A stretch of DNA of 64,000 nucleotides from Achromobacter xylosoxidans (GTDB lineage: Bacteria; Pseudomonadota; Gammaproteobacteria; Burkholderiales; Burkholderiaceae_B): the NCBI RefSeq assembly GCF_002192695.1, contig NZ_MTLG01000117.1, positions 1 to 64,000 on the forward strand. The letters are read 5' to 3'. Both the position numbers and the translations under genes were made by a program. The notes beneath the pieces are model-generated. The model did not search any database. It was not told the origin of the DNA and saw only the letters and a program-made list of their open reading frames with translations. The first letter of the stretch is position 1, and the number at the start of each line of letters is the position of its first letter. Positions 23,684 through 31,493 of the stretch are shown piece by piece.

Positions 23684-25363
23684 ATGCTCACCCTTTCCGT
23701 GTTCCTGAACATGGCGCTGGCGGCGGCGCTGGTCGTCATGCTGGTCTGGATCGCGCTGCGCATCCGCGGCGCCAACTCGCCGCGCGGCGAGTTGGTCAGC
23801 CTGGCGCGCTTGGCGGATACGCTGCCTGCCGGGATCTTCATCCGGGATCTCGACCTGAATCTGATGACGCGCAATGATGGGCTCAAGGAGTACGCCGCTA
23901 CCTGCCGCAGCGAGGGTTGGACCCGCCCTCTGCATGTCTCGTTGGATTCCTTGTCCGCGCCGGCCCCCGGCAGTGAACTGCCGCCCAACCTGGACGAAGT
24001 CATCCGCGACTATCGCCAGGTGCTGGCCGGCGGCGAAACCGTGGTCCGCGAGCACCCCTTCGAGCATGATCCCACGTGCGGCGTCGCCGCATGGGCCGCG
24101 CCTTTGCGCGGGGCGGACGGCGCCGTCATTGGTTTGGTCGGGGGCAGCGCGCGCTTTCGCGGATTCCCCGACATGCTGCGGGACGTGTCCGAAACCCGGT
24201 TGAACATGGAAAGGGCCAACCTGATGAAATCGACGTACCTTGCGTTCATCAGCCATGAACTCCGGACTCCCCTGAACGCGATCATCGGCATGCTCGAACT
24301 GATGCTGTCGCGCGGCGGACTCTCCAGCAAGACCCAGGAGAAGCTGACGGTGTCGCGCCAGTCAGCCCAGTCGCTGCTGGCCCTGATCAGCGGATTGATC
24401 GACATATCCAAGCTGGAAACCGGGCACTTCCAGCTGCGGCGGCAGAACGTCGACCTGCGCGCGCTGTTGTCCGACACGCTTGCGCCGTTCCGCGTTGCCG
24501 CCCAGGCAAAGGGCCTGCAGCTGAACCTGGACATCGGCCGCGACCTTGCTGAACGTCATTTTTCGGATCCGATCCGCTTGAGGCAACTGCTGGATAAACT
24601 GTTGTCCAATGCGGTCCGCTTTACGGACCATGGCCGTATCGACGTCGCGCTGAGCGCCGGGGCCGCCACGCAAGAGGTGCAGTGGATCACGCTATGCGTC
24701 GCGGACAGCGGCCCCGGGATTGCCGAGGACATTCAGGCCAGACTGGCCGCGCCACAGTTTGAACCCATGCTCCGGGAGCAAGGTGCCGGCATCGGGCTGG
24801 GGTTGTCCATCTGTAGCGAACTGACGCGGCTGATGGGCGGTTCCATGGAAATTTCCAGCACGGCCGGACTGGGCACCAGAATATCGGTGCAGTTGCCGCT
24901 GGCGCTGCCTCCCTCGGAAAATGCCGCCGTGGCGGAGGCTCCCGCGACAATGGCGGCCGACGCCGGCGGCCTGCGCATCCTCGTCATCGACGACCATGAG
25001 GCCAACCGGCTGCTGCTCAAGCATCAATTGCGGATGTTGAAACACTCCGCACAATTCGCGCAGAACGGCGCGGCTGGCCTGGCATTGGCGGAGCGGCTCG
25101 AGTTCGATCTGATCATCTGCGACTGCGTCATGCCGGTCATGGACGGCGCGGCATTCACGGCTGCCTTGAGATCCGGCGGCAGCCTGAATGCGGCAACGCC
25201 GGTGCTGGGCTATACCGCGAGCGAACTTGAACTCGATCTGGCTTCCGGCGCGCGTGCCAGCATGAACGCCGTGCTGATCAAGCCTGTGGATCTGCAGACG
25301 CTGCAATCCTTCATCCTCGCGCACGGCAGGCGGCCGCCTGCCGACCGGGCTACGATCCACTGA
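23684..25363 (+). CDS. Hybrid sensor histidine kinase
   Basis: 559 residues from the ATG giving MLTLSVFLNM, with GAGG upstream; a GTG at 23660 overlapping the previous stop is the alternative. One N-terminal membrane segment (ALAAALVVMLVWIAL) leads to a PAS-type domain (LADTLPAGIFIRDLD). The H-box FISHELRTPLNAI has its His at about residue 191. The ATPase boxes (KLLSNAVRFT, ADSGPGIAED, GIGLGLSI) and a complete receiver (ILVIDDHEANR, ICDCVMPVMDG, IKPVDL) follow. There is no Hpt domain inside the protein; a separate Hpt gene lies 670 bases downstream. It is the likely true kinase of the cassette, feeding the BvgA-like regulator by phosphorelay. Confidence 0.9.
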   Translation: MLTLSVFLNMALAAALVVMLVWIALRIRGANSPRGELVSLARLADTLPAGIFIRDLDLNLMTRNDGLKEYAATCRSEGWTRPLHVSLDSLSAPAPGSELPPNLDEVIRDYRQVLAGGETVVREHPFEHDPTCGVAAWAAPLRGADGAVIGLVGGSARFRGFPDMLRDVSETRLNMERANLMKSTYLAFISHELRTPLNAIIGMLELMLSRGGLSSKTQEKLTVSRQSAQSLLALISGLIDISKLETGHFQLRRQNVDLRALLSDTLAPFRVAAQAKGLQLNLDIGRDLAERHFSDPIRLRQLLDKLLSNAVRFTDHGRIDVALSAGAATQEVQWITLCVADSGPGIAEDIQARLAAPQFEPMLREQGAGIGLGLSICSELTRLMGGSMEISSTAGLGTRISVQLPLALPPSENAAVAEAPATMAADAGGLRILVIDDHEANRLLLKHQLRMLKHSAQFAQNGAAGLALAERLEFDLIICDCVMPVMDGAAFTAALRSGGSLNAATPVLGYTASELELDLASGARASMNAVLIKPVDLQTLQSFILAHGRRPPADRATIH

Positions 25364-25375
25364 AGGGGGACGACC

Positions 25376-26005
25376 ATGTCAACGGTCTTGATTGTTGATG
25401 ATCATCCAGCGTTTCGTCTGGTCCTGAGAACGCAGATTGCACTATTGCCCAGCGCCAGCCGGATCCTCGAGGCGGACAACGGGGTGGATACGCTGGCGCT
25501 GGCCAAGAGCGAGCGCCCGGATTTGATCGTGCTTGATCTGGACATGCCCAAGATGGGTGGCCTGGAGGCTATTTCCAGGATCCTCGCCGTCAATCCGGAC
25601 TTGCGGATACTGGTGGTGTCGGCGCATGACCCTTCGGTCTTTGCGTCGCGCGTGGCCGAACTCGGCGCCTGCGGCTACGCCAGCAAGCGTCTGGAAATCA
25701 AGGAACTGGTGCGCTGCATCGAATCCGTGCTGGCGGGCTATAGCGTGTTCCCGAATTCCGCCAAGGCGGCCAGCTCCGCGGATGTGGTGGACGCCTATCA
25801 GAAGAAGCTCGACCTGCTTTCGAACAAGGAAATGGTCGTTACCCAGATGCTGGCCCAAGGGCTGAGCAACAAGGAAATCGGCGACGCGCTGTTCATCAGC
25901 AACAAGACGGTCAGTACGCACAAGACCAGGATAATGAACAAACTGCAGATCGGCTCTCTGGTTGAATTGGTCGATTTCGCCAGAAAATCGAAAATAGCGA
26001 TGTGA
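25376..26005 (+). CDS. NarL/FixJ-type response regulator, BvgA/EvgA-like
   Basis: 209 residues, the size of BvgA. The receiver (VLIVDDHPAFRLVLRTQI) has the acceptor Asp near residue 54 in VLDLDMPKMGG and Lys in YASKRLE; the LuxR-type helix-turn-helix is LSNKEIGDALFISNKTVSTH. An AGGGGGA element precedes the ATG, 12 bases after the hybrid kinase stop. It should be the DNA-binding output of the phosphorelay and a candidate activator of the divergent fimbrial operon. The likeness to BvgA/EvgA is from motif layout and length; direct orthology is not claimed. Confidence 0.9.
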   Translation: MSTVLIVDDHPAFRLVLRTQIALLPSASRILEADNGVDTLALAKSERPDLIVLDLDMPKMGGLEAISRILAVNPDLRILVVSAHDPSVFASRVAELGACGYASKRLEIKELVRCIESVLAGYSVFPNSAKAASSADVVDAYQKKLDLLSNKEMVVTQMLAQGLSNKEIGDALFISNKTVSTHKTRIMNKLQIGSLVELVDFARKSKIAM

Positions 26006-26030
26006 AGAACTTGATACGGCGTATTCCCGC

Positions 26031-26429
26031 GTGAAGAACCCAGCGGCTCCGGCCCTTTATCCCGTGCACGAAACCTCGCAGGCGCAGGCAGTGGCGGCGT
26101 TGCGCGGCGAGCTGCTTTCCAAGGTCGGCAACGACCTGGAGATCGCGGCGGAGCTTGCTCGGAGCCTGCACCTCAACCACAGGGAGGACGTTGGCGCGTT
26201 GCTGCTGGCGATCAAGCAGGAGCAGTGGGCGGAGGTCAGGCGGTATGCGCATAGAATCCTGAACACCGCGCAATTGCTGGGCTGCGGCGCCTTGGTCGGA
26301 CTTTGCCTGCGGGTTGAAGAGATGCTTTTCAAAGAGACCGACAAGGCGCGCGCGGAGTTATTGGCCGATTATGTGCCGGTAGTCGAAAATTTGAGTGCAG
26401 TCCTGGAACGCGTGAGCCGCACATTCTGA
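26031..26429 (+). CDS. Stand-alone Hpt (histidine phosphotransfer) protein
   Basis: 132 residues from a GTG start. A four-helix Hpt domain is indicated by the segment RRYAHRILNTAQLLGCGAL, where the His at about residue 73 is in the place of the AHRLKG-type acceptor site. Hpt proteins pass phosphate from the receiver of a hybrid kinase to a response regulator. Neither hybrid kinase next to it carries an Hpt domain, so this protein fills the missing step between kinase receiver and the regulator at 25376. The start is uncertain because no strong ribosome site is visible. Confidence 0.78.
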   Translation: MKNPAAPALYPVHETSQAQAVAALRGELLSKVGNDLEIAAELARSLHLNHREDVGALLLAIKQEQWAEVRRYAHRILNTAQLLGCGALVGLCLRVEEMLFKETDKARAELLADYVPVVENLSAVLERVSRTF

Positions 26430-26509
26430 ATCGTCCTACATTTTTCGTTCCCGAAGCGCCGTAGAGTGATGGAATCCGATTTTCGTCCCCAGCCCACCAG
26501 GAATGAAGT

Positions 26510-27367
26510 ATGAAACGCGCAGCAGCGCAAGGCCAGCAGCTTGGCGACAGAGAAGTCATGTTGATGGCACAGCGCGGAGACGGCTTGAGCGTCGTACTTC
26601 AGCCGCAGTTCAATCTGCTGAATGGCGAAATGGTCGCTGCGGAATGCCTGGCCCGTTGGAAGCATCCGACCCGGGGCGATATCGGGCCGGCCGAATTCGT
26701 CCCCGCCGTCCATCGCCTCGGCGTGGACCTGCCCTTTTTCGAACAGATATGCCGCCTGGCCGTCGCTGCCTCGCAGGCGCTGCATGAACAGGGGATCGAC
26801 GTGCCTCTGGCGATCAACGCCTCGGCCTCGACCTTGTCCAGCGGCGAGGCGGTTGATGCCCTGGCTCGCCATGCCGGCGCGGCGAACATTCCCTTGGCGC
26901 GGTTCCGGATCGAGTTGACCGAAGACCAGCCCGTCACCCGCCTCGAACCGCTGCGCAAGTCCCTGAAGAAATTCGCCCGCGCCGGCTGCCAAGTCAGCAT
27001 GGACGACTTTGGTACCGGCTACGCCTCCTTGCAGCTCTTGAACGCGCTGCCCATCTCCGAGCTGAAGATCGACGGGCGCTTCGTGCGCCGCATCCGCCGC
27101 GACAGGAAAGCCAGGGAAATCACGCGCCTGTCGGTCCTGCTGGGCGAGAGTCTAGGCCTGCGCGTGATCGCCGAAGGTATTGAAAGCGCGCCGGACATCG
27201 CCCTGCTTCAATCCATGGGGTGCAGCCATGGGCAGGGCTATGTGCTGTCCCCGCCTATCGTGCTTTCCGAGTTTCTCGAAAACCGCGCACGGCAGGCGCG
27301 CCCAGGCCTGATTCCTGTGAAAATACCAACTTCCAGGGATATGCGGTTACGCCCGGCTGAGACATAG
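26510..27367 (+). CDS. EAL-domain c-di-GMP phosphodiesterase
   Basis: 285 residues, essentially one EAL domain without a receiver or sensor part. The metal and substrate residues are present: ECLARW in place of EALLR (Glu, Leu and Arg kept), NASAS, ELTED, DDFGTGYAS, LKIDGRFV and EGIES, followed by GCSHGQGY. It should therefore be able to hydrolyse c-di-GMP. AGGA lies ten bases ahead of the ATG. It follows the kinase-regulator-Hpt set in the same direction, a layout like RocR in Pseudomonas Roc systems that control Cup fimbriae, except that RocR has its own receiver. Confidence 0.88.
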   Translation: MKRAAAQGQQLGDREVMLMAQRGDGLSVVLQPQFNLLNGEMVAAECLARWKHPTRGDIGPAEFVPAVHRLGVDLPFFEQICRLAVAASQALHEQGIDVPLAINASASTLSSGEAVDALARHAGAANIPLARFRIELTEDQPVTRLEPLRKSLKKFARAGCQVSMDDFGTGYASLQLLNALPISELKIDGRFVRRIRRDRKAREITRLSVLLGESLGLRVIAEGIESAPDIALLQSMGCSHGQGYVLSPPIVLSEFLENRARQARPGLIPVKIPTSRDMRLRPAET

Positions 27368-27400
27368 TTCAGGCTGGGCAATTCCGCCCGCTCTCATCCG

Positions 27401-28111
27401 ATGACCGCCCACATGCTTGCTTCCGAGTCGACCCTGCCTGCCCCGGTGCTGCTGGTGGAGGACGAACCCCTGATCTGCCGCAGGCTGGAGGGCCTGCTGC
27501 TGCAACTCGGGTATGCGCCAGAGGCGCTGGTGTTTGCCGCCACGCTGGCGCAGGCGCGCGAGCGGCTTGCCAACCAGCCGTTCGCGCTGGCGCTGGTCGA
27601 TCTGGGCTTGCCCGATGGCAACGGCACGGATCTGATCGCCGAGATGCACGCGGAAGATCCAAGCCTGGCGATACTGGTGATTTCCGCCTGGAGCACTGAG
27701 GACGCGATTCTCGCCGCCTTGCGCGCGGGCGCCACGGGCTACGTGCTCAAGGAACGTGACGACCTGGAGGTGTCCTTGTCCATACGCAGCGTGCTGCGGG
27801 GCGGCGCGCCGATTGATCCCTTCGTGGCCCGCCGCATCATCGAGGAGCTGCGTCCCCGGCGAGTCGAGCCGTCTGGCACGGCGGCAGAGGATCCGGGCGA
27901 GTCCGCTGATCCGGGCGAAACCCTGAGCCCGCGCGAAAGCCAGATCCTGCGCCTGGTCTCCGAGGGGCTGGGCAACCGCGAGATCGCCGAAGAACTGCAT
28001 CTGTCGCGCTACACCGTCGAATGCCACGTCAAGCACATCTACCGCAAGCTCGCCGTTTCTTCGCGGACCCGGGCCATACACGCGGCGCGCACGCGCGGCT
28101 TGCTCGATTGA
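27401..28111 (+). CDS. NarL-type response regulator
   Basis: 236 residues. The receiver starts PVLLVEDEPLICRRLE, with the acceptor Asp near residue 67 in LALVDLGLPDGNG and Lys in YVLKERDD; a Pro/Gly/Glu-rich linker (EDPGESADPGE) leads to a LuxR-type helix-turn-helix (LSPRESQILRLV, GNREIAEELHLSRYTVECH). Its stop overlaps the start of the following 7TM kinase, which is its obvious partner. It lies 33 bases after the EAL gene, so the whole set from 21807 to 29970 may be transcribed together. Confidence 0.9.
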   Translation: MTAHMLASESTLPAPVLLVEDEPLICRRLEGLLLQLGYAPEALVFAATLAQARERLANQPFALALVDLGLPDGNGTDLIAEMHAEDPSLAILVISAWSTEDAILAALRAGATGYVLKERDDLEVSLSIRSVLRGGAPIDPFVARRIIEELRPRRVEPSGTAAEDPGESADPGETLSPRESQILRLVSEGLGNREIAEELHLSRYTVECHVKHIYRKLAVSSRTRAIHAARTRGLLD

Positions 28112-29970
28112 AGTGGCTGGCCGTCCTGTGGCTGGCGCTGTGGCTGGCGCCGGCATGGGCACAGGAGCCCGCTGCCGCCTGTACCGCGCAGGTGCTTTCC
28201 GTCCAGGTCGCCCGGGGCGGCGACGACGGCGCGCGGCCCGAGTCGGCGCAATGGCGGACGGTCGAGCTGCCCGATGACTGGAGCGCCCGCTGGCCGGGAT
28301 ACAGCGGCACCGCCTGGTACCGGATCGGCTGGCGGCGCGATTGCGCTGGCGGGGCCGCCGGGCAGGTGGCGTTGGCGCTGGAATCCATCATCATGGCGGG
28401 CGAGGTCTACATCAATGACGAACGCATCTGGAGCGATCTGCAACTGACCGAGCCGCTTTCGCGCAGCTGGAACATGCCGCGCTACTGGCTGATTCCCGAT
28501 GCGCTGGTGCGTCCAGGTGAAAACACGCTGTGGATCCGGGTGGTCGGCGTGGCGGGGCAGTCACCGGGCCTGGGTCCCGTCCATCTGGGCGGGCAATGGC
28601 AGGTGCTGCGGCAGTACGAAGACCTGTGGTGGCGCAATCGCACCCTGTTCACGCTCAACCTGATCGTTTCGGCCGTCATGGGCGGGCTGTGCTTCTGCAT
28701 CTGGCTTATGCGCCGCGAGCAACGCACCTATGGCTGGTACGCGCTCATGGCCTTGTTCTGGGTGCTGTTCATCGCCAATGTGCTGATGACCAGTCCTTGG
28801 CCGTTCCCGAACAGCGTGATGCTGGCCCGGGCCAACATCATGGTCCTGGTGTTGTACGTGGTGTGCTTTTGCATCTTCACGTGGCGCTTCGGCGGGCAGT
28901 CGTTGCCGCGCGTCGAAAAGGCGCTGTGGACGCTGGCCGCCGTATTGCTGGGGATCGAAGCCTTCGCGCCGCAGGCGTATCTGGCCGAGGTGCAGTTGGG
29001 GGTCGTGCTGATCGTGTCGGCGATTTTCTTCGCCAATTGCCTGCAGTTCCAGGTGCATGCGTGGCGGACCCGCCGGCCGGAGCACGGCATGCTGGCGGTG
29101 TGCCTGCTGATCTTTCTTGCCGCCAGCGTCCATGATCTGCTGCGGGTGTTGAAGCTCACCGACAGCCAGAGTGCATATACGCCGTTCACCAGCGTCGTGG
29201 TCACGCTGTGCATGTCCGCCGTGCTGGGGCTGCGTCATGCGCGCAGTGTGCGCCGCATCGAGCGTTTCAACCAGGAGCTGGCCGACGGCATCGAGCAGGC
29301 GCGCACTGAACTTGCCACGACGCTGGAGCGCGAACATGGACTGGCGCTGGCGAACGCCCGGCTGCAGGACCGGCTGCAGATTGCGCACGATCTGCACGAT
29401 GGGCTGGGCGGCTCCCTGGTGCGCATGATGGCCATGGTGGAGCAGGCCAACGAACCCTTGCAGAGCCAGCAGTTTCTGTCGATGCTCAAGCTGCTGCGCG
29501 ATGACCTGCGCCAGACCATAGACAGCGGCTCCAGCGCGGGGGTAAAGGTGCCGGCCACGCCGCGGGAATGGATCGCGCCCTTGCGCCACCGCTTCATGCA
29601 GCTGTTCGACGAGCTGGACATCAGCGCCAGCTGGCGGGTTCCCGAGGTGTGGCGCACGCCGCCCAGCGCCTTGCAATGCATGGCGCTGACACGGTTGGTG
29701 GAGGAATCGCTGGTGAATGTGCTCAAGCACAGCCGCGCCCGGCGCGTGGAGCTGGAGCTGCGGCAGTCTGAATTCGACTGCCTGGAACTGCGCATCGAGG
29801 ATGATGGCGCTGGCTTTGACGTGGCCGCGGTGCTGCGCGCGGGCATTAGCGTGGGCATGCGCAGCATGCATACCCGCATCGCCAGGGTAGGGGGCGCGCT
29901 GGACGTGGCCTCGCGGCCGGGGCAGACGGTGCTGACGGCCACGCTGGAGCTGCGCGCGCCGCAGGCTTGA
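28108..29970 (+). CDS. NarL-partner sensor kinase with periplasmic and seven-transmembrane domains
   Basis: 620 residues from a TTG that overlaps the regulator stop, giving a signal peptide (MKWLAVLWLALWLAPAWAQ); the frame is open further up but only inside the regulator gene. The periplasmic part (about residues 25-160) has a jelly-roll pattern (SGTAWYRIGWRRD, GEVYINDERIW) like 7TMR-DISM sensors. Seven hydrophobic helices follow to about residue 385. The HisKA_3 box IAHDLHDGLGGSLVRM has its His near 427, and an ATPase domain ends with VGMRSMHTRIARVGG. It would phosphorylate the regulator at 27401 in response to an outer signal, often a carbohydrate or lipid in this sensor class. Confidence 0.87.
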   Translation: MKWLAVLWLALWLAPAWAQEPAAACTAQVLSVQVARGGDDGARPESAQWRTVELPDDWSARWPGYSGTAWYRIGWRRDCAGGAAGQVALALESIIMAGEVYINDERIWSDLQLTEPLSRSWNMPRYWLIPDALVRPGENTLWIRVVGVAGQSPGLGPVHLGGQWQVLRQYEDLWWRNRTLFTLNLIVSAVMGGLCFCIWLMRREQRTYGWYALMALFWVLFIANVLMTSPWPFPNSVMLARANIMVLVLYVVCFCIFTWRFGGQSLPRVEKALWTLAAVLLGIEAFAPQAYLAEVQLGVVLIVSAIFFANCLQFQVHAWRTRRPEHGMLAVCLLIFLAASVHDLLRVLKLTDSQSAYTPFTSVVVTLCMSAVLGLRHARSVRRIERFNQELADGIEQARTELATTLEREHGLALANARLQDRLQIAHDLHDGLGGSLVRMMAMVEQANEPLQSQQFLSMLKLLRDDLRQTIDSGSSAGVKVPATPREWIAPLRHRFMQLFDELDISASWRVPEVWRTPPSALQCMALTRLVEESLVNVLKHSRARRVELELRQSEFDCLELRIEDDGAGFDVAAVLRAGISVGMRSMHTRIARVGGALDVASRPGQTVLTATLELRAPQA

Positions 29971-29977
29971 GGCCCGG

Positions 29978-30367
29978 CTACTGGGCCGTGTTTTCGTCGT
30001 CCACCGTCAGCCCGCCGCTTTTCATGATGCTCTGGGCGATCTCTTCGGCGGACTTGCCGGCAAAGCCATGTTCGCCCGCGGTGATGCGGAAGCTGTCGCC
30101 TTCCAGCGGGCTCCGCAGCGTGGCGGAGGACAGCAGCACGCCGCCTGAACGCAGCTGGATGCGCTTGCCCACGCGGTCGCGGGTGAAGTCGGCCAGGGCC
30201 TGGCGGCTTTCCGGCTTCAGCTCGACATCCACTGTCCTGGCCGAGGTCTGCGGGTCGGCCCCGGCGGTGGCCCGCGCCACCTGCAGCACGACGGTTTCGG
30301 CGTATGCTGCGCAGGGCAACAAAGCGGCAAACGCGGCCGCGCGGGCGAGTTGTCTCATTGATGGCAT
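29978..30367 (-). CDS. Exported protein resembling the SecD P1 head domain
   Basis: 129 residues from the ATG giving MPSMRQLARA, with AAGGAG upstream; the longer frame above it is not supported. A signal peptide ends near CAAYAETV. The body has the layout of the SecDF head subdomain: ALADFTRDRVGKRIQLRSGG, then SATLRSPLEGDSFRITAG. Such small free-standing proteins are common in betaproteobacteria and their role is unknown. It converges with the sensor kinase gene, ending seven bases from it. Confidence 0.7.
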   Translation of the reverse strand: MPSMRQLARAAAFAALLPCAAYAETVVLQVARATAGADPQTSARTVDVELKPESRQALADFTRDRVGKRIQLRSGGVLLSSATLRSPLEGDSFRITAGEHGFAGKSAEEIAQSIMKSGGLTVDDENTAQ

Positions 30368-30721
30368 GGCAGGCTCCTTCTGATGGACATCCTGGCCCGA
30401 ACCCATCCGAGGGCTCGGGCGGTTCCTACATCCTAGCGTATGTCGCGCGGCGCGATGCAAGGCCGGGCCAAGTGGGACGAGCGCGCGTGTGCAATGAGCG
30501 CTATGCTTCGCGGCGCGAGGGTCAGCGCGGCAACGGCCGTCGCGATCCATTCAAAGAGCGTCGGAAGGGCAGCGGCCTTGCCTAGCGTCATCGTCGCGCG
30601 TTGCCTGTCGGCGATCCGCCTTGACGCCGCCGGGGTGCCGAGGGAAGCCGGCGGACGAAAGCGCACACTGATATTGCGTAATGATCCCGGATCAAGACCG
30701 GGTCCCACGAAGGAGAGTCTC
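30368..30721. other. Gene-free divergent region
   Basis: These 354 bases separate two small exported-protein genes facing away from each other. Open frames crossing it are shadow frames without ribosome sites. The only structure noted is an inverted repeat, CCGCCGG at 30627-30633 with CCGGCGG at 30648-30654. Promoters for both genes should lie here. Confidence 0.5.
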
Positions 30722-31168
30722 ATGGCAGTGCGAGGAATTTGGCTTGCGGCCTGCTTGTTGTTGAGCGGTGTCGCCCACGCGGGATCGGCGCCCGCCGAAC
30801 TGAACTGCGTTTCCGAAAGCGGCAAGGTCAAACTGGAAGGCGCGATCCCATCACCATCGTCCGAGGAAATGCAGCTGAAGCTGAGCTACACGGACGGCAG
30901 CCTGACGTTCGACTCGAATGCGAACCAGGGTTTCGTGGTGGCGGACTTTGCGCGGTCCGTATTCACGCTGGTGGTGGTGACGCAGGACCAGCCGCTTACG
31001 CTGTACGCCATCCCGTCCAGCATGACGGTGAAGCGGCAAGACAACGGCGACGACGCCGGCAAGTTCCAGGCCAAGCTGTTGGCGCCGCGCCCGTCCAGCG
31101 TATCGGGCGTGCAGGGCAATACCCCGTTGAAGGCCACCTTGAACTGCACGTATCGATACTCGTTGTAA
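30722..31168 (+). CDS. Small exported protein of unknown function
   Basis: 148 residues with a clear signal peptide (GIWLAACLLLSGVAHA) and AAGGAGAG ahead of the ATG. The mature protein is rich in beta-strand patterns (KVKLEGAI, MQLKLSYTDGSLTF, VFTLVVVTQDQPLTLYAI) and has two cysteines, one near the start (LNCVSES) and one at the end (LNCTYRYSL), which probably pair. I do not recognise a named family. A strong terminator follows 32 bases after its stop. Confidence 0.7.
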   Translation: MAVRGIWLAACLLLSGVAHAGSAPAELNCVSESGKVKLEGAIPSPSSEEMQLKLSYTDGSLTFDSNANQGFVVADFARSVFTLVVVTQDQPLTLYAIPSSMTVKRQDNGDDAGKFQAKLLAPRPSSVSGVQGNTPLKATLNCTYRYSL

Positions 31169-31200
31169 GGCTGGCGCGAGGCGGGAGCCACCCAGTCCAG

Positions 31201-31245
31201 CCCCTTTTTTCAGATAGTTTGAAATCTGAGAAAAGGGGCATTTTT
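31201..31245 (+). terminator. Rho-independent terminator
   Basis: CCCCTTTTTTCAGAT pairs with ATCTGAGAAAAGGGG (15 pairs including one G-T) around an 8-base loop and is followed by CATTTTT. It ends the small exported-protein gene; the mirrored T-run in the stem may also stop transcription from the other side. Confidence 0.85.
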
Positions 31246-31410
31246 AATGCATGAAGCCTGCGGATACCTACTGAAGCCGGCATGCTGGTAGCGGATTGGT
31301 GCGCCCAAGTTGTTGCTATTGCGCCGCACTTAGGCCTGTTTTTCCTATCGAATTTCACAAAATTGACAGTTTTCTGAATAAAAACTGACTATTTGTTGAA
31401 TGTAAAAATA

Positions 31411-31430
31411 GGAATGAATATCATTGGCAC
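31411..31430. promoter_or_regulatory. Fur-box-like sequence upstream of the siderophore receptor
   Basis: GGAATGAATATCATTGGCAC lies about 65 bases before the receptor start in an AT-rich stretch. Its core TGAATATCATT matches the TGATAATCATT part of the Fur consensus at 9 of 11 positions, and the adjoining gene is of a class usually controlled by iron. Confidence 0.5.
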
Positions 31431-31493
31431 TCTTAAAAAAACCAGACCGCGCTGATAGCGCAGCCGCCGCGGGGCGGTTTCCGACAGAGTCCA

